Origin: Symsagittifera roscoffensis
Lineage: Eukaryota > Xenacoelomorpha > Acoela > Convolutidae
NCBI RefSeq assembly: GCF_963678635.1
Contig: NC_087070.1
Location: 26,722,057-26,786,056, forward strand
DNA: 64,000 nucleotides
Direction: 5' to 3'
The first letter of the stretch is position 1; every line of letters starts with the position of its first letter. Made by a program: the position numbers and the translations under genes. Shown piece after piece: positions 13,690 through 24,349 of the stretch. The notes under the pieces were generated by a model. It was given only the letters and a program-made list of their open reading frames with translations. It was not told the DNA's origin and searched no databases.

Positions 13690-14390
13690 TTTTAGTTTTT
13701 TGTTTTTTTTTCGTCAATTAGATTCGCTCAGATCCTGATGTAAAATCCTGACAATGCACATCAGTTGTGAAATCTTTTGAAATTCACTCTGTATCAAAAA
13801 ATGCTAAAAATTGCTCCAAAAAACTACTTATAGTTGAGTAAAAGTCCGATGATTACTCCTGGTACCTGTTTTTTCGTAGAAAACAAAAAGAAGTAAGATA
13901 ATATAACTTTCAATGGTCGGAAAAAAATTAACCGAATCTAACCTTAAATGTTTTAAAATTCAAGTCGAGCTCTGTAAATTATTGTGCCTACTTGAAAGTG
14001 TATGCTACAGAGAAATTATTTAAATATTGAAAATTAACTTTTTTCACTTCCTACTTCGCAGTTGCACGGACACATGCTGTGATACCCGCGTCGATGACCG
14101 CCCGCTCGACTAGCATAAATCTCTACTAGCACAAAAATTCCTAGCCTTGAAAATGTATTGACTACCAACATTTTACTGAAATGCACTGAAAAATTGAAAC
14201 CTCTGTTTCTAAGAAAAACAAAATGACAATTATAATCCGTGCAAGTTAAAGCACATTTGCGTTTCTGAGAAAAAGAAAATGGAGCTAATGAGAAATTAAG
14301 CCATCAACTAGCAACCTAAAGCTAGCGCTGGAGTTATATCTATAGCCATGCGGATTTTAAAGGGAAGGATTTTGGCATTGTCAGTCAAAT
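13690..14390 (+). repeat. Diverged relic of the TRIM-like internal sequence
   Basis: Segments such as ccgatgattactcctggta, gatacccgcgtcgatgacc and gactagcataaatctctact match, in the same order, segments at about 14,930-15,690 in the TRIM-like array, but with many substitutions. It is thus an older copy lying between inner and outer parts of the fold-back element. Confidence 0.6.
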
Positions 14391-14429
14391 CCACGAACAA
14401 ATCTCAAAACTTTTTAAAATGAATTCGGC

Positions 14430-14659
14430 GGATGTCATCTTTTAGTTTTTTGGAAACACTAACAATTTGCGGATTCCACTTACAGTTTGTAGAATCCCTT
14501 TCAGTTAGGGAATCCGCTACAGCTCAATTTAGCTAAATAAGTGTCTGATTATTTGTTTGACGATTCCAAAGACTGTTCTGAATTCCGCACATTGGCCTAT
14601 TTTTGGAGTGAGTTTGAGCGGATAAGTGTTTCAGTTATTTGTTTGTGGAATCCAAATCA
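14430..14659 (-). repeat. Right inverted arm of fold-back element
   Basis: Reverse complement of the left arm with scattered substitutions. It runs from ggatgtcatcttttag to ggattccac inverted (gtggaatccaaatca). Confidence 0.75.
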
Positions 14660-15805
14660 GCAAAGACTATGACAAAAAAGGCCCAAGCTGCGGATTCCGC
14701 AACAAATCTGATTTTGGCATGTTGCACAATCAGCCTACAATGCATAAAATGCACAGTTTGGCCTCGTAATGCACAAAAAACCAGACATTTTATTTAAAAA
14801 CCTTTTAATTAGTTTTAGAGGATAAAAAGTTTAAATCTAAATAGTAATTCTTCAAGTCAAATTTGATTGGCTAATTTTTGTGAACTATTGTAAATAATTA
14901 TTGTAATTATATGTTTTATCGTCATTTAGATTAGTTTATTGTAAAAACCTGGCAATGCACGTCTGTTGCAAAAACGTTTGAAATTTACTCTTATTTCAAA
15001 AACTGCTAGAAAACCTCCAAAAAACTATTCTTGTTTGAGTAAAGGGAAGTTTTCAGGGATTCAAGTAAGCTAAATCACGCTGTTTTAAGCCAAAAAGCTC
15101 ATGCTTTATTAGTTGAATATAAGACCCAAATTCAATTCAAATTCTTCAAACCGGTTTTTCTCCCTAATTGGGAAAATTTTTAATATGATATATCACTCTT
15201 CAATATGATATATCACTCAAACCAGTCTGATGATTATTCCTGGTAACTGGTTTTCCGTGGAAAACAAAAAGAAGAAAAAGAATCAAACACAACCGAATAC
15301 AAAGTTTCTTTGAATTTTCAATGGTCGGAACAGTTTTAACCGAATCTAAACTTGAGTACTTTATAATTCAAGTCGAGCTTTATTGTGACTACTTCAAAGT
15401 GTATGATACAGAAAAGCTATTTAATTTTTGAAATTAAATTTTTTTTTACTCCCAACTACGAGTTTCACGGACACTCGCTGTGATACCCACGTCGGTGACC
15501 GCTCGACTAGCCTAAAGCTCTACTAGCAAAAAAGTTCCTAAGTTTGAAAATGTATCGACTAGCGTAATTTTGAAACCTCTGTATCTGAGAATTACACAAC
15601 AACAATTATAATCCGTGCAAATTGAAGCAAAATTGCATTTTTGAGAAAAAGAAAAATGAGCTAAAGAGACATTGAGCAATCATCTAGCATATTAGATGGA
15701 TCAACATAACAGTCATACGCCCATCCCTGACATAGGATCTCCACCCAACAGTTACACCTCAACCGCCCCCACCCCAACAATTCTCGCGAGAAAGGGGTGG
15801 GAGAT

Positions 15806-16169
15806 TGTTAAGTAGATCGAGTCTGAAAACTTGGGGGGGGGGGGGGGGTGGGGAGGATGTTAACTTGGTCAAGTTTAATGAGTTCGCTCGAAATACATGT
15901 TTTATACGGAAAAAGATTTCAAAATTTAATTTTAGGTAAGGGGGATATTCAAGGGTAGGTCACTTAGGGGGTTTTTGAGTAGGGATCGTCTCAAATTTGT
16001 CCCCCTTTTGCCAAAGGGGGACATTCGTTACGAGGCTTATAACTATCAAATGCTTAACCGTCAACTTAGTTCAACCACTATGATATTTCAACCTTCTGAT
16101 TTTTTGTACAAAATTTTATAAAAAGCAAAGAAAACAAAGAAAAATTCTTTTTAGGTGGATTTTCGTTAC
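15806..16169 (+). repeat. Candidate LTR, copy 1, of TRIM-like array
   Basis: Begins tgttaag after the purine-rich tract and ends just before the candidate primer site at 16,171. It contains a run of 16 G near 15,833 and a short hairpin, tcccccttt-tgcc-aaaggggga, near 16,000-16,021. Confidence 0.5.
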
Positions 16170-17565
16170 TTGGTACCCAAGGTGGGATATAGTTAACAAG
16201 ATCTTGGAATTGTAAAGTTGATCCAGATAACGAGGATAAAGATTTATTTTCGCCTGTAATTGTTTCTAAGAACTTTAAAGTATTAATTCAAACGTTTTTG
16301 CACATTTTGTGCATCATCAAGAATAACAATTTTTATAAGGTTTATAAAACGATCAAAAATCTGAAAAAAAATTAAAAAATGTCTAAAAATGCAGTAAAAT
16401 TTTTGGCCAATCAAATTTAGACAACTATAAAAGCATAAAAAATTACGTAATCCTTATTAACATGAGCACAATCCGCCTACAATGCATAAAATGCACAGTT
16501 TGGCCTCGTAATGCAGAAAAACCAGACATTTTGTTTAAAAACCTTTTAATTAGTTTTAAAGGATAAAGAAATTTAAATCTAAATAGTAATTCTTCAAGTC
16601 AACTCTGATTGGCTAATTTTTGTGAACTATTGTAATTAATTATTGTAAATATGTTTTTCATCGTCATTTAGATTAGTTTATTGTAAAAACCTGGCAAAGC
16701 ACGTCTAATGCAAAAACGTTTGAAATTTATTATTTCTTCAAAAATTGCTAGAAAACCTCCAAAAAACTCTTCCTGTTTGAGTAAAGGGAAGTTTTCAGGG
16801 ATTCAAGTAAGCTAAAACACGCTGTTTTAAGCCAAAAAGCTCATGCTATATTAGTTGAATATCAGACCCAAAATCAATTCAAATTCTTCAAACCAGTTTT
16901 TCTCCCTAATTGGGAAAATTTTTAATGTCGTTCAAAAAACGACTGAAAAAGCTTCAATATGATATATCACTCAAACCAGTCTGATGATTATTCCTGGTAA
17001 CTGGTTTTCCGTGGAAAACAAAAACAAGAAATAGAATCAAACACAACCGAAAACAAAGTTTCTTTTATTTTTCAATGGTCGGAACAGTTTTAACCGAATT
17101 TAAACTTGAGTACTTTATAATTCAAATCGAGCTCTATAATTTATTGTGACTACTTCAAAGTGTATGATACAGAAAAGCTAATTAAATTTTGAAATTAAAA
17201 ATTTTTTACTTCCAATTACGAGTTTCACGAACACTCGCTGTGATACCCACGTCGGTCACCGCTCGACTAGCCGAAAGCTCTATTAGCAAAAAAGTTCCTA
17301 AGCTTGAAAATGTATCGACTAGCATAAATTTGAAACCTCTGTATCTGAGAATTACACAACAACAATAATAATCCGTGCAAATTGAAGCAAAATTGCATTT
17401 TTGAGAAAAAGAAAAATGAGCTAAAGAGACATTGAGCAATCATCTAGCATATTAGATGGATCAACATAACAGTCATACGCCCATCCCTGACATAGGATCT
17501 CCACCCAACAGTTACACCTCAACCGCCCCCACCCCAACAATTCTCGCGAGAAAGGGGTGGGAGAT

Positions 17566-17919
17566 TGTTAAGTAGATCGAGTCTGAAAACTTGGGGGGGG
17601 GGAGGATGTTAACTTGGTCAAGTTTAATGAGTTCGTTCGAAATACATGTTTTGTACGGAAAAAGATTTGAAAATTTAATTTTAGGTAAGGGGGATATTCA
17701 AGGGTAGGTCGCTTAGGTGGTTTTTGAATAGGGATCGTCTCAAACTTATCCCCCTTTTGCCAAAGGGGGACATTCGTTACGAGGCTTATAACTATCAAAT
17801 GCTTAACCGTCAACTTAGTTCAACCACTATGATATTTCAACCTTCTGATTTTTTGTACAAATTTTTATAAAAAGCAAAGAAAACAAAGAAAAGTTTTTTT
17901 TTAGGTGGATTTTCGTTAC
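17566..17919 (+). repeat. Candidate LTR, copy 2, of TRIM-like array
   Basis: Same layout as copy 1, with a 10-G run and the candidate primer site at 17,921. The cccccttt hairpin is conserved. Confidence 0.5.
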
Positions 17920-19325
17920 TTGGTACACAAGGTGGGATATAGTTAACAAGACCTTGGAATTGTAAAGTTGATCCAGATAACTAGGATAAAGATTTAGTTT
18001 CGCCTTTAATTTTTTCTAAGAACTTTAAAGTATTAATTCAAACATTTTTGCACATTTTGTGCATCATCAGGAATAAAAATTTTTATAAGGTTAACAAAAC
18101 GATCAAAAATCTGAAAAAAAATTTAAAACATGTCTAAAAATGCAGTAAAATTTTTAACCAATCAAATTTAGACAACTATAAAAGCATAAAAAATTACGTT
18201 ATCCTTATTAACATGAGCACAATCTGCCTACAATGCATAAAATGCACAGTTTGGCCTCGTAATGCAGAAAAACCAGACATTTTATTTAAAAACCTTTTGA
18301 TTAGTTTTAGAGGATAAAAAAATTTAAATCTAAATAGTAGTTCTTCAAGTCAACTCTGATTGGCTAATTTTTGTTAACTATTGTAAATAATTATTGTAAA
18401 TATATGTTCTATCGTCATTTAGATTAGTTTATTGTAAAAACCTGGCAATGCACGTCTAATGCAAAAACGTTTGAAGTTTACACTTTCTTCAAAAATTGCT
18501 AGAAACCCTCCAAAAAACTATTCCTGTTTGAGTAAAGGGAAGTTTTCAGGGATTCAAGTGAGCTAAATCACGCTGTTTTAAGCCAAAAAGCTCATGCTTT
18601 ATTAGTTGAATATAAGACCCAAAATCAATTCAAATTCTTCAAACCAGTTTTTCTCCCTAATTGGGAAAATTTTTAATGTCGTTCAAAAAACGATTGAAAG
18701 GGCTTCAATATGATATATCACTCAAACCAGTCTGATGATTATTCCTGGTAACTGGTTTTCCGTGGAAAACAAAAACAAGAAAAAGAATCAAACACAACCG
18801 AAAACAAAGTTTCTTTTACTTTTCAATGGTCGGAACAGTTTTAACCGAAATTAAACTTGAGTACTTTATGATTCAAATTGAGCTCTATAATTTTTTGTGA
18901 CTACTTCAAAGTGTATGATACAGAAAACCTATTGAAATTTTGAAATTAAAAATTTTTTACTTTCAACTACGAGTTTCACGGACACTCGCTGTGATACCCA
19001 CGTCGGTGACCATTCGACTAGCATAAAGCTCTACTAGCAAAAAAGTTCCTAAGCTTGAAAATATATAGACTAGCATAAATTTGAAACCTCTGTAACTGAG
19101 AATTACACAACAACAATCATAATCCGTGCAAATTGAAGCAAAATTGCATTTTTGAAAGAAAAAAAAATTGAGCTAAAGAGACATTGAGCATTCAACTAGC
19201 ATATTAGATGGATCAACATAACAGTCATACGCCCATCCCTGACATAGGATCTCCACCCAACAGTTACACCTCAACTTCCCCCACCCCATCAATTCCCGCG
19301 AGAAAGGGGTGGGAGATTGTTAGAT

Positions 19326-19673
19326 TGTTAATTAGATTGAGTCTGAAAACTTGGGGGGGGGGGGAGGATGTTAACTTGGTCAAGTTTAATGAGTTCGTTC
19401 GAAATACATGTTTTATACGGAAAAAGATTTCAAAATTTAATTTAAATAAGGGAATATTCAAGGGTAGGTCACTTAGGGGGTTATTGAATAGGGTTCGTCT
19501 CAAACTTATCCCCCTTTTGCCAAAGGGGGACATTCGTTACGAGGCTTCTAACTATCAAATGCTTAACCGTCAACTTAGGTCAACCACTATGATATTTCAA
19601 GCTTCTGATTTTTTGTACAAAATTTTATAAAAATCAAAGAAAAAAAAATTATTTTTAGGTGGATTTTCGTTAC
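19326..19673 (+). repeat. Candidate LTR, copy 3, of TRIM-like array
   Basis: Same layout, with a 12-G run and the candidate primer site at 19,675. The start is slightly ambiguous because ttgtta is locally duplicated at 19,317-19,330. The following internal part ends near 19,980. Confidence 0.5.
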
Positions 19674-20136
19674 TTGGTACCCAAGGTGGGATATAGTTAA
19701 GAAGATCTTGGAATTGTAAAAATTATCCAGATAACGAGGATAAAGATTTAGTTTTGCCGGTAATTAATTCTAAGAACTTTAAAGTATTAATTCAAACGTT
19801 TTTGCACATTCTGTGCATCATCAGGGATAACAATTTTTACAAGGTTTACAAAACGATCAAAAATCTGAAAAAATTAAAAACATGTCTAAAAATGCAGTAA
19901 AATTTTTGGCCAATCAAATTTAGACAACTATAAAAGCATAAAAAATTACGTAATCCTTATTAACATTCTCATCTAAATTTGAGATTTTCAAGTTGTTTTT
20001 TCACTGTTATAAAATTTCGGTTTGGGAATCGTTTTCGATTCTGACATGTCAGGTTTTTGAAATTTAGCCAGGTCATACATGGACTATAACTTTAGTGTAA
20101 AATCCAGGCTCTTGATTTCATCGCGAGTTTCGATTT

Positions 20137-20373
20137 TCAGCAAAGATGGAAAGCCTCTAGTTTAAGTAGCTTCCGATTGTTGGCTGTTTGGTCTATAATC
20201 TCTGAATTCAGCTCAGCAGTACTGCCTACCTCCTTATAACAATCAAACACGTGTTTCTCTCCTGGGGAGTCCTCTTTGCGGTGTTCATCGACCCTCGTGG
20301 CTAAATTTCGGACTGTCTGGCCGACATAGGTAGTGTTACATCCACTGGAGTTACAAGTTTTGAGGGATGGCAA
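20137..20373 (-). pseudogene. Penelope-like GIY-YIG endonuclease domain
   Basis: 78 codons with CNTTYVGQTVRNLATRVDEH, the GIY-YIG-type signature of Penelope-like elements (Tyr, Gly, Arg and Glu/His positions present). A helical end, KLLKLEAFH, follows. The domain would nick the target DNA and prime copying. It stops at about 20,137, short of the usual RDEFRSRELTL tail that is present in the plus-strand fragments downstream in this window. Confidence 0.85.
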
Positions 20374-20438
20374 GCATGCTTTTATTTTTCTTGTTGTAAA
20401 AAGTATTTATGCACCGGATATTTGCCGAACCTTAGCAG

Positions 20439-20735
20439 CTAACAGTTGAGATGTATTGTAAAAAGAGGGGTGAGTCTTTCAACCACAAAATCACTTCTCG
20501 GTTCTGATGCCGTCACATCTAAACTTTTCCTTTCCTCAATGATCTTGTCAAGAGTTTCTAGCGATACCCTGTCCGACCAATTTTTCGGATACTGTTTTTT
20601 AATCCATTGTTTCCTATATTTTTTCAATGCCCGGTCAAAATTTTCCCATGTTGAGGTACATCTGAAAAGCGCTTTGGACCTTCCCTTCAGAAACGTTTCT
20701 TTCGTATTGCAAAATTGCGCACCCTCTATAAACAA
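20439..20735 (-). pseudogene. Penelope-like element, RT-to-nuclease linker
   Basis: 98 codons containing RSKALFRCTSTWENFDRAL and YPKNWSDRVSLETLDKII. This is the helical linker that follows the RT thumb in this element type. It connects the RT fragment above with the nuclease fragment below; the frame is not continuous with either. Confidence 0.65.
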
Positions 20736-20739
20736 GAAT

Positions 20740-21631
20740 GGTGCCGGTCTCAGTGGGTTTTTGGTACCAGCCTCATGTGACTTTTATTCCCAAGTTCACG
20801 TTGACATTTAAACCAAAAAAGACCAAATTACCGTCACTATTAAGTTCTTCTATGATGAACAGCAAGTTAGGATGCAACTTAATGGCAGCCTCCAGGATTA
20901 CCCCAGGATCACCCTTGACATTTCTAAACAAGTCGTCCACATATCTTAGACAAACTTCAACATCGTTCTCAGTCCGATCTAAAATTGTTTACTGCATATC
21001 ATGCAATACCCTACTATATCAGCGATGTTTGCGTATTCGGATTCCAATATGCTACCACACCCTAGGGAGTAACAATTCAAATAAATTTAGCATTCTACCC
21101 CTTTAGTCTATATGTCACCTTTTTCTGACATCCAGGACAGAATTCATTGCTATCTTCATTTAGCACACTCAACTTTTGTATTTTTTTCATTAATGCAGGT
21201 TCGTATTCTTTAGGCCACAAATTGGCCAGTATTACTGACAGGGAGGCGCCCATTGCTAAGCCTTCTTTTTTGTACATACCACAAACCATTGCATTTAAAA
21301 TGTACCTTATTTACTGCAAAATTTAAACGTTTTTCATGTTTTTGCGAGATACTTCCGGAGGATTGATTTGCTCATATAATCTCCTAATGGCTATTTCAAC
21401 AGATTCCTTGAGTGGGACATTAGTGTACAAACTCTTTACATCAAAGGAGAGTATACTCCCATCAGAGTCCAAATCTGTGTTCTCCGAGATCTCACTGGCC
21501 ATTTGAGTGTTCGTTTCTATGTTTGCCCCATCCATTTTTTCAAAGTGTTTTGCAAAAGTTTTGTTTAGGTGGTCATATGAGCTACCAGGTAAAGAAAGGA
21601 CGGGACGAAGTGGTGTGCCTTGTTTGTGCAC
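20740..21631 (-). pseudogene. Penelope-like reverse transcriptase core with PHD-like insert
   Basis: The first part (21,323-21,631) has KQGTPLRPVLSLPG and LSFDVKSLYTNVPL, the RT fingers/palm motifs. Next, 21,095-21,289 carries GLAMGASLSVILANL followed by CPGCQKKVTY. Just beyond, around 20,990-21,095, another frame gives GVEC, then a Cys-Tyr pair, a CG, and SEYANIADIV.YC, the spacing of a PHD-like zinc finger. Then, at about 20,880-20,980, RYVDDL (the catalytic aspartates) is followed by a thumb-like HPNLLFIIEEL. The zinc finger thus sits between two RT motifs. Copying is abolished in this copy because the frames are broken. Confidence 0.75.
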
Positions 21632-21687
21632 TTTTGCTAATCCATACAGCTTAGCCGGCAGCGCCCCCGTTGATCTTAAGTTATTAT

Positions 21688-22113
21688 TCAGCTCTTCGCT
21701 AATCTTGTCCTTATTATCAGGGCGAGTAACTCTTTGCTTATGTCTTCTTCAGTATTTTTGATCAAGTTATCAGTCAGATTCTTCCTCTCACTAAATTGTT
21801 CTGCCTGAAACAAATTTTTCAGTTTCTTCTCATATGTCTCGTTTTTCATCACACAAAAACCCACCCCATTATCAAACGGCACTGCCAGAAGACCGTTGTC
21901 CTTCAAATATTTTGTGGCTTCTTCAACAACTTTATCAGAGGGAGTCTGTTTCTTTTTCGTAGCATATTTTTTTGCAGCTGCTTCAATGTCACGTAGTTTT
22001 TCTCCTGGTATTCGTTTTAACTTCAAATCATACAAAAAGATGTCAATTTCCTCACGGAAGTGAACTTCATTGAATATACCTCGTACCGGATGTTTTGATT
22101 CAAATCTTAACAC
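21688..22113 (-). pseudogene. Penelope-like element, N-terminal region
   Basis: An open frame of 141 codons. It is lysine-rich at first and then has KYLKDNGLLAVPFDNGVGF and a following ERKNLTDNLI segment. As I recall Penelope-like polyproteins, this kind of region precedes the first RT motifs. It lies directly upstream (minus strand) of the RT core at 21,631 in the same element. The frame does not continue into the RT part. The true start of the protein may lie further upstream, beyond 22,113. Confidence 0.75.
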
Positions 22114-22765
22114 TTACCGCACCCACTGTGGCAAATTCACTTCATCTAAAATTATTACTGACCCATCATTCAAGTTTGTTAAGGGTCCATCCTGTCTTTC
22201 CAAAATTTACTCAAGCTTTTTTGTGTCGACTTAACAAGATCATGACACTACACCTTGCTTGCAGGTTCAGATAGAATATTACCGAAGGCCACCAATTCTC
22301 ATCTGTACCCCCTTCTCCTTACCTCTCTTGCTTTCACTAGATTTTCCGATGCCTTAACACTATGCGCATTTGCCTGGCTTATCTCCGGCCTCAGGAGTCT
22401 CTATTGAAAAACGTGTACCGCTTGATCCAAAAAAACATCGTTATCAGGCACGCGAAACCCTGAAAATAGTGGTCTAATTTCGTCATCGAGACATTAAATC
22501 TCAGGAAACTGCTATAAATTTTATTAATTTATTTTAAATTGATCGCTTGCAGTAGAAAATGGCACTTATTCGTTTTTGCTTCGATTTTAGATACGCCAGT
22601 AGTTCATCAAGTGGGCAGGGCGTATAGTGGTTAGTGCGATGGGATGATATGCTGTTGTTCAGCACATCGAGTCAGAGGATAATCTGCTTACTGGCCAGAG
22701 GTTGCTGCTCCAATAATACTTGTAAATTCTTTCCGTTCTTCAAAGTATTGGGGTTCTTCAAAGTA
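22114..22765. other. No gene recognised
   Basis: Spacer between the minus-strand Penelope-like element and the hairpin. It contains the segment ggcgtatagtggttagtgcg (near 22,618), which looks like the 5' half of a tRNA or tRNA-derived SINE, but no good downstream B box is seen. The part after 22,681 is the start of the 1.36-kb repeated unit described next. Confidence 0.5.
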
Positions 22766-22915
22766 TTTTACACAGCCTAAAAGATCTTGAGCTAAAGGAA
22801 CGGAGAGGGAAGCAGCAGAATTTCTACGCAATCAAGGAAAGGACGGGGATTGCGTAGACATTCTGCTGCTTCCCTCTCCGTTCCTTTAGCTCAAGATCTT
22901 TTAGGCTGTGTAAAA
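22766..22915. repeat. 68-bp snap-back hairpin
   Basis: Arms 22,766-22,833 and 22,848-22,915 are reverse complements over 68 bp with one mismatch, around a 14-nt loop. The right arm is original, since it is found in the related copies near 24,190-24,270 and 29,730-29,805. The left arm is absent there, so it was added by copying back. Confidence 0.95.
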
Positions 22916-22989
22916 GAGAGCTGGCGCCTACAATCAACGCCATTTTAACTCAAAACTGTGAAATAATGAACAAAAAGCGGTAGTAGAAA

Positions 22990-23476
22990 TCTGTACAAGT
23001 TTTACAATCAGACATTAGCAAAAAAGCGCGCGATATCATCAATGCGCCGATAATAACCATGACGAGGAATATGAAAACTTTTAAGCCTGCTTAAAATCCT
23101 CCTTATCCAGTGAACTGAAATCAAAAGAAGTGTAAAAACTTGAATGCTGGGGATGCAAATCCATCTATGTTGACCAGACGGTCCGACATTTCGGCACAAG
23201 GATCGAGGAACACCGAAAACAGTATACCACAGCTGGACAGCATATAAGGCAGTGGTAGGGATTGTGGTAAGCAGTGTTAGTGATTGTGGTAAGTCGGAGT
23301 ACAATTGGACCAGACGGGCGTCCAGCAGCATTAACTTACTTACATTAGAGGCGCGGCACATTAGGAAAGAGAGAACGGTAATTAACACGCGCGACGAGTT
23401 TAGAAGTAGGGAGCTGACACTAAGGCTTTACTTCCAGAATCGAAAAAACTCTGGCGAAAACGAAAAATATTGAAAC
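22990..23476 (+). pseudogene. Penelope-like GIY-YIG C-terminus, fragment 1
   Basis: Plus-strand coding remnants. Near 23,130-23,225 a frame reads CWGCKSIYVDQTVRHFGTR then EEHRKQ, a GIY-YIG signature with Gly changed to Asp. At 23,330-23,470 comes LLTLEARHIRK then NTRDEFRSRELTLRLY, the usual C-terminal tail of such elements. The middle of the domain is missing. It is the 3' end of a Penelope-like copy in the opposite orientation to the one at 20,120-22,113. Confidence 0.75.
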
Positions 23477-24349
23477 AGCTCACACGTTAGCATGAAATTA
23501 GCGACAAAAATGAAATTTTAAAAACCCAAAAATGTGAAAACTCTCAGAAATTAGTGACTATATTATTATAATGGTTACTCAAAATTTGTTAAACATTTTT
23601 ACTAATAATTGTGAAGTTGATATTGATTAATTTTTTTAATTTTGAAAAAATGTTGCGTCTGACAATTTTATGATCTTCGATCATTTTGTACAAACAGTTT
23701 AGATTTTTAAAACCTGAAGATTCACAAAAGTGTGCAAAAACGTTTGCTCGAATTTACAAAGTTAACGAATTCTATACAAATGGTAGAAAAAAATAGTTAA
23801 TTCATGGGTAATCAGCCGATCAAAAGTATCATAGTAACCGAGGTTACACTCATGAGTCTTTTTATCACGTATTCCACTTAAAATCCTGGGAAATTTCTAA
23901 ATATGGAAGTGATAATGAAAAAAGAAGCGTTGATGTCCTTACTTTTGAAATCGATACGGATTACGCTTCTTCAATGAGAACAGGCAACTCGACACGCAAT
24001 AAATACCACGCCAGCCGTCTTCGGTTACATCTTATCCGCACGCGCATTTATGCCGTTGGCAAATTTTTGAGCCTAATCGAAGCCCTATCGCAATTCTGAA
24101 TTGCTGGTTTGACATTGTTGCTTACTGGCCAGAGGTTGCTGCTCCAATAAAACTTGGAAATTCTTTCCGTTCTTCAAGGTTTTGGGGTTCAAGGAAAGGC
24201 CGGGGATTGCGTAGACATTCTGCTGCGTCCCTCTCCGTTCCTCTAGCTCAAGATCTTTTAGGCTGTGTAAAAGAGAGCTGGCGCCTACAATCAACGCCAT
24301 TTTAACTCAAAACTGTGAAATTATGAACAAAAAGCGGTAGTAGAAATCT

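Larger units (their letters stand above)
11711..14659. mobile_element. Fold-back (long inverted-repeat) element, non-autonomous
   Basis: The two ends, about 11,711-11,942 and 14,430-14,659, are imperfect reverse complements of ~230 bp. The outer edge begins tgatttggattccac on the left and appears inverted on the right. Extra inverted copies occur inside: part of the arm recurs near 13,460-13,680, and about 12,050-12,115 is inverted against about 12,190-12,270 (agctccagc / gctggagct context). The motif ggaatccgc or its complement occurs about a dozen times. No transposase ORF is visible, so this is either a non-autonomous DNA transposon or a compound of several. No target duplication could be fixed at the edges. 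Confidence 0.65.
14690..19980 (+). mobile_element. Tandem TRIM-like LTR element array (partial-LTR-internal-LTR-internal-LTR-partial)
   Basis: A ~1.75-kb unit recurs with offsets of about 1,740-1,755 bp; for example aatgcacagtttggcctcg occurs near 14,753, 16,492 and 18,245. Each unit has a purine-rich tract (gaaaggggtgggaga) directly before a tgttaa start, then ~350-364 bp. Next comes tggta(c/a)(c/a)caaggtgggat, which fits a tRNA-primed minus-strand primer site (complement of a T-arm and acceptor ending in CCA). A ~1.4-kb internal part without coding capacity follows. This is the layout of a small non-autonomous LTR element, here arrayed head to tail with shared LTRs. No gag or pol was seen. 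LTR ends are not perfectly canonical, so the assignment is an inference. Confidence 0.6.
20120..22113 (-). mobile_element. Penelope-like retroelement with GIY-YIG nuclease, decayed
   Basis: On the minus strand, fragments appear in the order expected of a Penelope-like element: an N-terminal region, reverse transcriptase core, a linker, and a C-terminal GIY-YIG endonuclease. The element copies its RNA at nuclease-made breaks in nuclear DNA and has no capsid. The open frame is not continuous; coding similarity shifts between frames several times, so this copy is inactive. No flanking repeat or 5' end was delimited. The family call rests on the RT signatures (LSFDVKSLYTNVPL, GLAMGASLSVILANL) together with YVGQT...R...EH. 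Confidence 0.9.

Noticed and set aside
15225-15270. Hammerhead-ribozyme-like ctgatga...gtggaaaac in each TRIM-like unit
   Set aside because: The core CUGAUGA and GAAA are present, but the sequence between them cannot form the needed closing stem. It instead folds as two small hairpins (ccagt/actgg and gttttcc/ggaaaac).
19208-19630. 140-codon ORF in the third TRIM-like unit
   Set aside because: It is open only in this copy; the other two units interrupt it. It crosses the poly-G tract and LTR start, so it is chance.
22250-22450. Similarity between about 22,310-22,440 and 62,690-62,840 (both end near gtgtaccgcttg)
   Set aside because: The shared part is short and weak by eye; not enough to call a repeat family without an alignment.
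22618-22680. tRNA-like segment ggcgtatagtggttagtgcg
   Set aside because: Resembles a tRNA D-arm, but no matching acceptor stem or B box was found. At most it is part of a tRNA-derived SINE.
24085-24300. Minus-strand 71-codon ORF (also at 29,623-29,838) starting MALIVGASSLLHSLKDLELE
   Set aside because: The ORF is duplicated with the DNA and has no recognisable domain. It overlaps the hairpin-arm region and the plus-strand Penelope 3' unit, so it is not supported as a gene.
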